From Patulibacter sp041648495 (GTDB taxonomy: Bacteria > Actinomycetota > Thermoleophilia > Solirubrobacterales > Solirubrobacteraceae), in assembly GCA_041648495.1 (NCBI GenBank), contig JBAZOW010000058.1, forward strand, positions 1 through 14,420: a stretch of 14,420 bases of DNA, written 5' to 3'. Below, piece after piece: positions 13,642-14,420 of the stretch (position 1 is its first letter; every line of letters begins with the position of its first letter). A program made the translations under genes and the position numbers. The notes under the pieces are model-generated. The model was not told the origin of the DNA. It was given only the letters and a program-made list of their open reading frames with translations, and ran no database searches.

Positions 13642-14420
13642 GTGTCCCTCCCTCGCCCCTCCGCCACCGTCGCGATCCCCACCGCCGGTCGTCCCGGATA
13701 CCTCGATCACGCGCTGCGCTCCGTGATGCCCCAGGCGCACGAGCTCGGGGCCGACGTCGTCGTGGTCGACGACGGGCCCTCGGACGAGACCCGGCGCACC
13801 GCGGAGCTCCACGGCGCCCGGTGCATCACCCACCCGCACCAGCGGGGCCTGAACGCCGCCCGCAACGCCGCGATCGAGGCCGGCGAGGGCGAGCTGATCT
13901 GCTTCCTCGACGACGACGTCGAGGTCGGTCCGGGGTGGTTGGCCGCGCTGGTCGACGCCGCCGTGGACCCGACGATCGACGCGCTCGGGGGACCGATCGA
14001 CGTCTGGCTGGAGGGCCGCTCCGAAGATCCGCGCGAACGGCCGGCGATCAGCGCGCTGCGCCTGACCCCCGACGTCGACCAGGACACCGAGCGCCTGTGG
14101 GGCGCCAACCTGGCCGTGCGCCGCAGCGCGATCGAGCGGATCGGCGGGTTCGACCCGTCGCACGTGATGTCGAGCGGCGACGAGGAGGAGTGGCTGGCCC
14201 GGCTGCGTCGCGACGGAGGACGGATCCGCTACGTCGCGGCGGCCTCCGTGTTGCACCGGCGGGTCGCCGACGACGCCTCGACCCGCGCCCTGGCCCGCGC
14301 GCAGTGGTTCCGCGGCCACGCCGCCCGCCAGGCCGACCTGCGCGCCGCCCGCTCGGACGGCGCTCCGGCGGCCCCCGGCGTCGGAGCCGAGCTGCGCAAC
14401 CTGACCGCCAACCTGCTCGG
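13642..14420 (+). CDS. family 2 glycosyltransferase, C-terminus cut by the window edge
   Basis: The frame is open from the GTG at 13642 to the end of the window (259 codons plus 2 nt), so the 3' end is missing. It is a GT-A, family GT2 enzyme: ATVAIPTAGRPGYLDHALRS at 8-27, VVVVDDGPSDET at 39-50, GLNAARNAAIEAGEGE at 69-84, the nucleotide/metal site FLDDDVEV at 88-95, LWGANLAVRRSAIERIGGFD at 152-171 and SSGDEEEWLARLRRDGG at 177-193, with the acidic acceptor motif GDEEEW. No transmembrane segment is seen in the part present. The start is supported by homology from residue 9 and by the adjacent -10 box. It diverges from the DUF6314-GT4 operon and likely adds another sugar to the same glycan; donor and linkage are unknown. 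Confidence 0.9.
   Translation, partial: MSLPRPSATVAIPTAGRPGYLDHALRSVMPQAHELGADVVVVDDGPSDETRRTAELHGARCITHPHQRGLNAARNAAIEAGEGELICFLDDDVEVGPGWLAALVDAAVDPTIDALGGPIDVWLEGRSEDPRERPAISALRLTPDVDQDTERLWGANLAVRRSAIERIGGFDPSHVMSSGDEEEWLARLRRDGGRIRYVAAASVLHRRVADDASTRALARAQWFRGHAARQADLRAARSDGAPAAPGVGAELRNLTANLL

Overview
The window is about 14.4 kb of very GC-rich DNA. Codon third positions are almost all G or C, GTG starts are frequent, Shine-Dalgarno sequences are mostly missing, and many start codons sit 6-7 nt downstream of a TANNNT box. This points to an Actinomycetota chromosome. The style of the secreted protein (repeated WLE..AGN-type segments) makes me lean towards Thermoleophilia (Solirubrobacter/Patulibacter/Conexibacter-like), but that rank is inference. 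I see no tRNA, rRNA, CRISPR, transposase or phage gene.

The content is a surface-polysaccharide locus with twelve coding regions, two of them cut by the window edges. Left block, minus strand: a GDP-mannose 4,6-dehydratase-like SDR (1371-2369), a non-hydrolysing UDP-sugar 2-epimerase of WecB/WbpI type (184-1284) and the N-terminus of a DegT/DnrJ/EryC1/StrS aminotransferase (runs off the left edge). Diverging from it on the plus strand: a WecG/TagA/CpsF glycosyltransferase (2653-3564) and a nucleotide-sugar dehydrogenase (3593-4882). Together these look like an N-acetylmannosamine / aminouronic acid module: 2-epimerise, oxidise C6, aminate, then transfer to a lipid-linked acceptor.

Middle block: a family 2 glycosyltransferase with a coiled-coil N-terminus and an unassigned C-terminal domain (4913-6538, minus) diverges from an NDP-sugar epimerase (6621-7574, plus). 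A secreted Ig-like protein (7681-8856, minus) diverges from an MBOAT O-acyltransferase (9072-10502, plus), which overlaps by one base an AlgX/AlgJ-like SGNH protein (10502-11941). The last two form a standard O-acetylation pair for exported glycans.

Right block: a DUF6314 protein (13136-13585, minus) is coupled through a 4-nt overlap to a GT4 glycosyltransferase (12024-13139). A divergent family 2 glycosyltransferase (13642 onward, plus) is cut by the right edge.

Two structural signals stand out beyond the genes. First, two of the three convergent junctions carry the same long hairpin, conserved in sequence as well as in pairing, with one compensatory base-pair change. Second, six gene starts have a -10-like TANNNT box just upstream (five at 6-7 nt, one at 9 nt), so leaderless transcription seems to be the rule here.
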